From Bacteroidales bacterium (GTDB lineage Bacteria; Bacteroidota; Bacteroidia; Bacteroidales; UBA932), in the NCBI GenBank assembly GCA_016285215.1, contig JAEEQI010000151.1:1-5867 (forward strand): a DNA stretch of 5,867 bases, read 5' to 3'. The notes beneath the pieces are model-generated. The model was not told the origin of the DNA and ran no database searches. It worked only from the letters and a program-made list of their open reading frames with translations. Below, in pieces: positions 5,285 through 5,867 of this stretch (within the stretch, counting starts at the first letter, position 1; the number at the start of each line of letters is the position of its first letter). The position numbers were made by a program, and so were the translations under genes.

Positions 5285-5867
5285 GAATTCGGCGGGTGGA
5301 GGAGGTTACGCGGACCGAGTGGTCAATGCACCGTCCGGCAATGGCCAGCACGTGGTGCGGGTCCCTGGCGCTTTTGTACAGAGTGACAAAGGGCTTTTCG
5401 TCTGCCGGGATGTGGTGGTCCGTAAACCAGTCCTGCAGTTTTTTCTTGCCCGGAGCTCCCAGGGGCCGAATCCAATCTCCGGTCTCCCAATGTCCCTCCG
5501 TCAACTCTCCGGCCTTGTCTGCATCCAGAATGAGCATCCCTTCCGGCTGCTTCACTTCCTTACTTCCATCCCACACCTCTTCTGTAAGGACATAATCGGC
5601 CCTCCCTACGGGGATATACCTTCCGGAACCCTCCGCTTCGCTTCGTCCCTCCCACTGTCTGGCTCGTCCGCTTTGCGAACGGCCAGCCAGCGGGCCCCTC
5701 CCCCTTATCGCCGGGGGTGGCGAAGGTTCCGGAAGGTACATCCCCTCCGAGAGGGCTGTTTCAAGAGCCTCATTAAACCTCTCCATATCACTGTTCAGGG
5801 TCTGGATGAAGGAAGGGTTGATCTCTTTGAAGAGGGGGAAAACCTGGTTCCGGATCTTGTTTCGTTT
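5259..5867 (-). CDS. tilS: tRNA(Ile)-lysidine synthase, C-terminal part, with in-frame palindromic insertion (5' part outside window)
   Basis: TilS converts C34 of the tRNA-Ile (CAU) anticodon to lysidine using ATP and lysine, allowing AUA decoding; it is normally essential. The frame is open from the window edge, 202 codons to TAA 5261-5259. Residues 1-35 from the edge contain RNKIRNQVFPLFKEINPSF, the conserved end of the N-terminal synthetase domain. Residues 114-199 form the C-terminal domain: LDADK, GDWIRPLGAPGKKKLQDWF, then VLAIAGRCIDHSVRVT and TRRILRI. Between them, residues 38-90 are encoded by a palindromic repeat and are Arg/Gly/Pro/Ser-rich, unlike either flank. Only about 60 native residues remain between RNKIR and LDADK. 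From memory of the family ~140-170 are usual, so the helical middle region seems to be missing or replaced. The frame is intact, so this may be a functional variant or a recently damaged gene. The ATP-binding SGGxDS motif is outside the window. The assignment to TilS is firm; activity is uncertain. Confidence 0.88.
   Translation of the reverse strand, partial: KRNKIRNQVFPLFKEINPSFIQTLNSDMERFNEALETALSEGMYLPEPSPPPAIRGRGPLAGRSQSGRARQWEGRSEAEGSGRYIPVGRADYVLTEEVWDGSKEVKQPEGMLILDADKAGELTEGHWETGDWIRPLGAPGKKKLQDWFTDHHIPADEKPFVTLYKSARDPHHVLAIAGRCIDHSVRVTSSTRRILRISEKKS
5599..5756. repeat. Palindromic (fold-back) element inserted in frame in tilS
   Basis: The outer arms are 5599-5630 and 5725-5756. The reverse complement of the right arm matches the left arm at 27 of 32 positions, including a near-perfect 21-base core (5610-5630 against 5725-5745, 20/21) containing ACCTTCCGGAACC. 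The centre holds a strong hairpin at 5659-5690: CTGGCT + CGTCCGC, loop TTT, GCGAACG, bulge GCC, AGCCAG (6 + 7 bp with one G.T). A side stem CCCCC (5700-5704)/GGGGG (5713-5717) lies in the right half. The element has no stop codon in the tilS frame. No transposase gene is present and no convincing target-site duplication was seen. The structure suggests a non-autonomous dispersed repeat (MITE or palindromic-element type); no second copy exists in this window, so the repeat status is inferred from structure only. Confidence 0.75.

Noticed and set aside
5215..5595. 126-codon open frame on the + strand opposite tilS
   Set aside because: It covers the gpmI promoter and tilS C-terminal domain in antisense, and it is Ser/Arg/Pro-rich with no motif.
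5599..5756. Element as a terminator, attenuator or CRISPR repeat
   Set aside because: It lies inside an intact reading frame, has no T tract after its stems and occurs as a single copy without spacer-repeat periodicity.

Overview
The window looks like chromosomal DNA from a member of the Bacteroidota, probably order Bacteroidales. The evidence is Bacteroidota-type versions of IF-2, WbqC-family protein, LpxD, LpxA and TilS, a match to the Bacteroidota sigma factor -7 box (TAnnTTTG), and a general lack of well-spaced Shine-Dalgarno sequences. The genus cannot be named from the sequence. Apart from one element at the right end it is a dense, ordinary housekeeping region. No stretch over 300 bases lacks a gene; the only real intergenic gap is about 70 bases at 5191-5258.

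Layout. At the left edge the 3' end of infB (IF-2) runs on the + strand and stops at 398. Everything else is on the - strand. In transcription order, from right to left: the 3' two-fifths or so of tilS (tRNA-Ile lysidine synthase, cut by the right edge); a promoter that starts at the tilS stop codon; then a tight run gpmI - lpxD - lpxC - lpxA - wbqC-like gene, with gaps of 3, 3, 6 and -1 bases. This looks like one transcription unit. It joins a glycolytic enzyme (cofactor-independent phosphoglycerate mutase) to the first three committed acylation/deacetylation steps of lipid A synthesis and a WbqC-family protein. LpxC is a stand-alone 277-residue enzyme; the FabZ domain normally fused to it in Bacteroidota is absent, and lpxA follows after 6 bases.

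The left end is compact. infB and the wbqC-like gene converge, and their stop codons share two bases (CTAA). The intrinsic terminator of infB lies inside the wbqC-like coding region, where the same bases encode that family's conserved C-terminal LDLLFNEGPDS motif.

The most unusual feature is in tilS. A palindromic element of about 158 bp (5599-5756), with 32-base inverted arms and a strong central hairpin, sits inside the gene in frame. It is translated as about 52 Arg/Gly/Pro/Ser-rich residues between the N-terminal synthetase part and an intact C-terminal domain. It resembles in principle the in-frame palindromic elements known from Rickettsia, and it appears to stand where the helical middle region of TilS should be. 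No CRISPR array, tRNA, rRNA, transposase or phage gene was seen.
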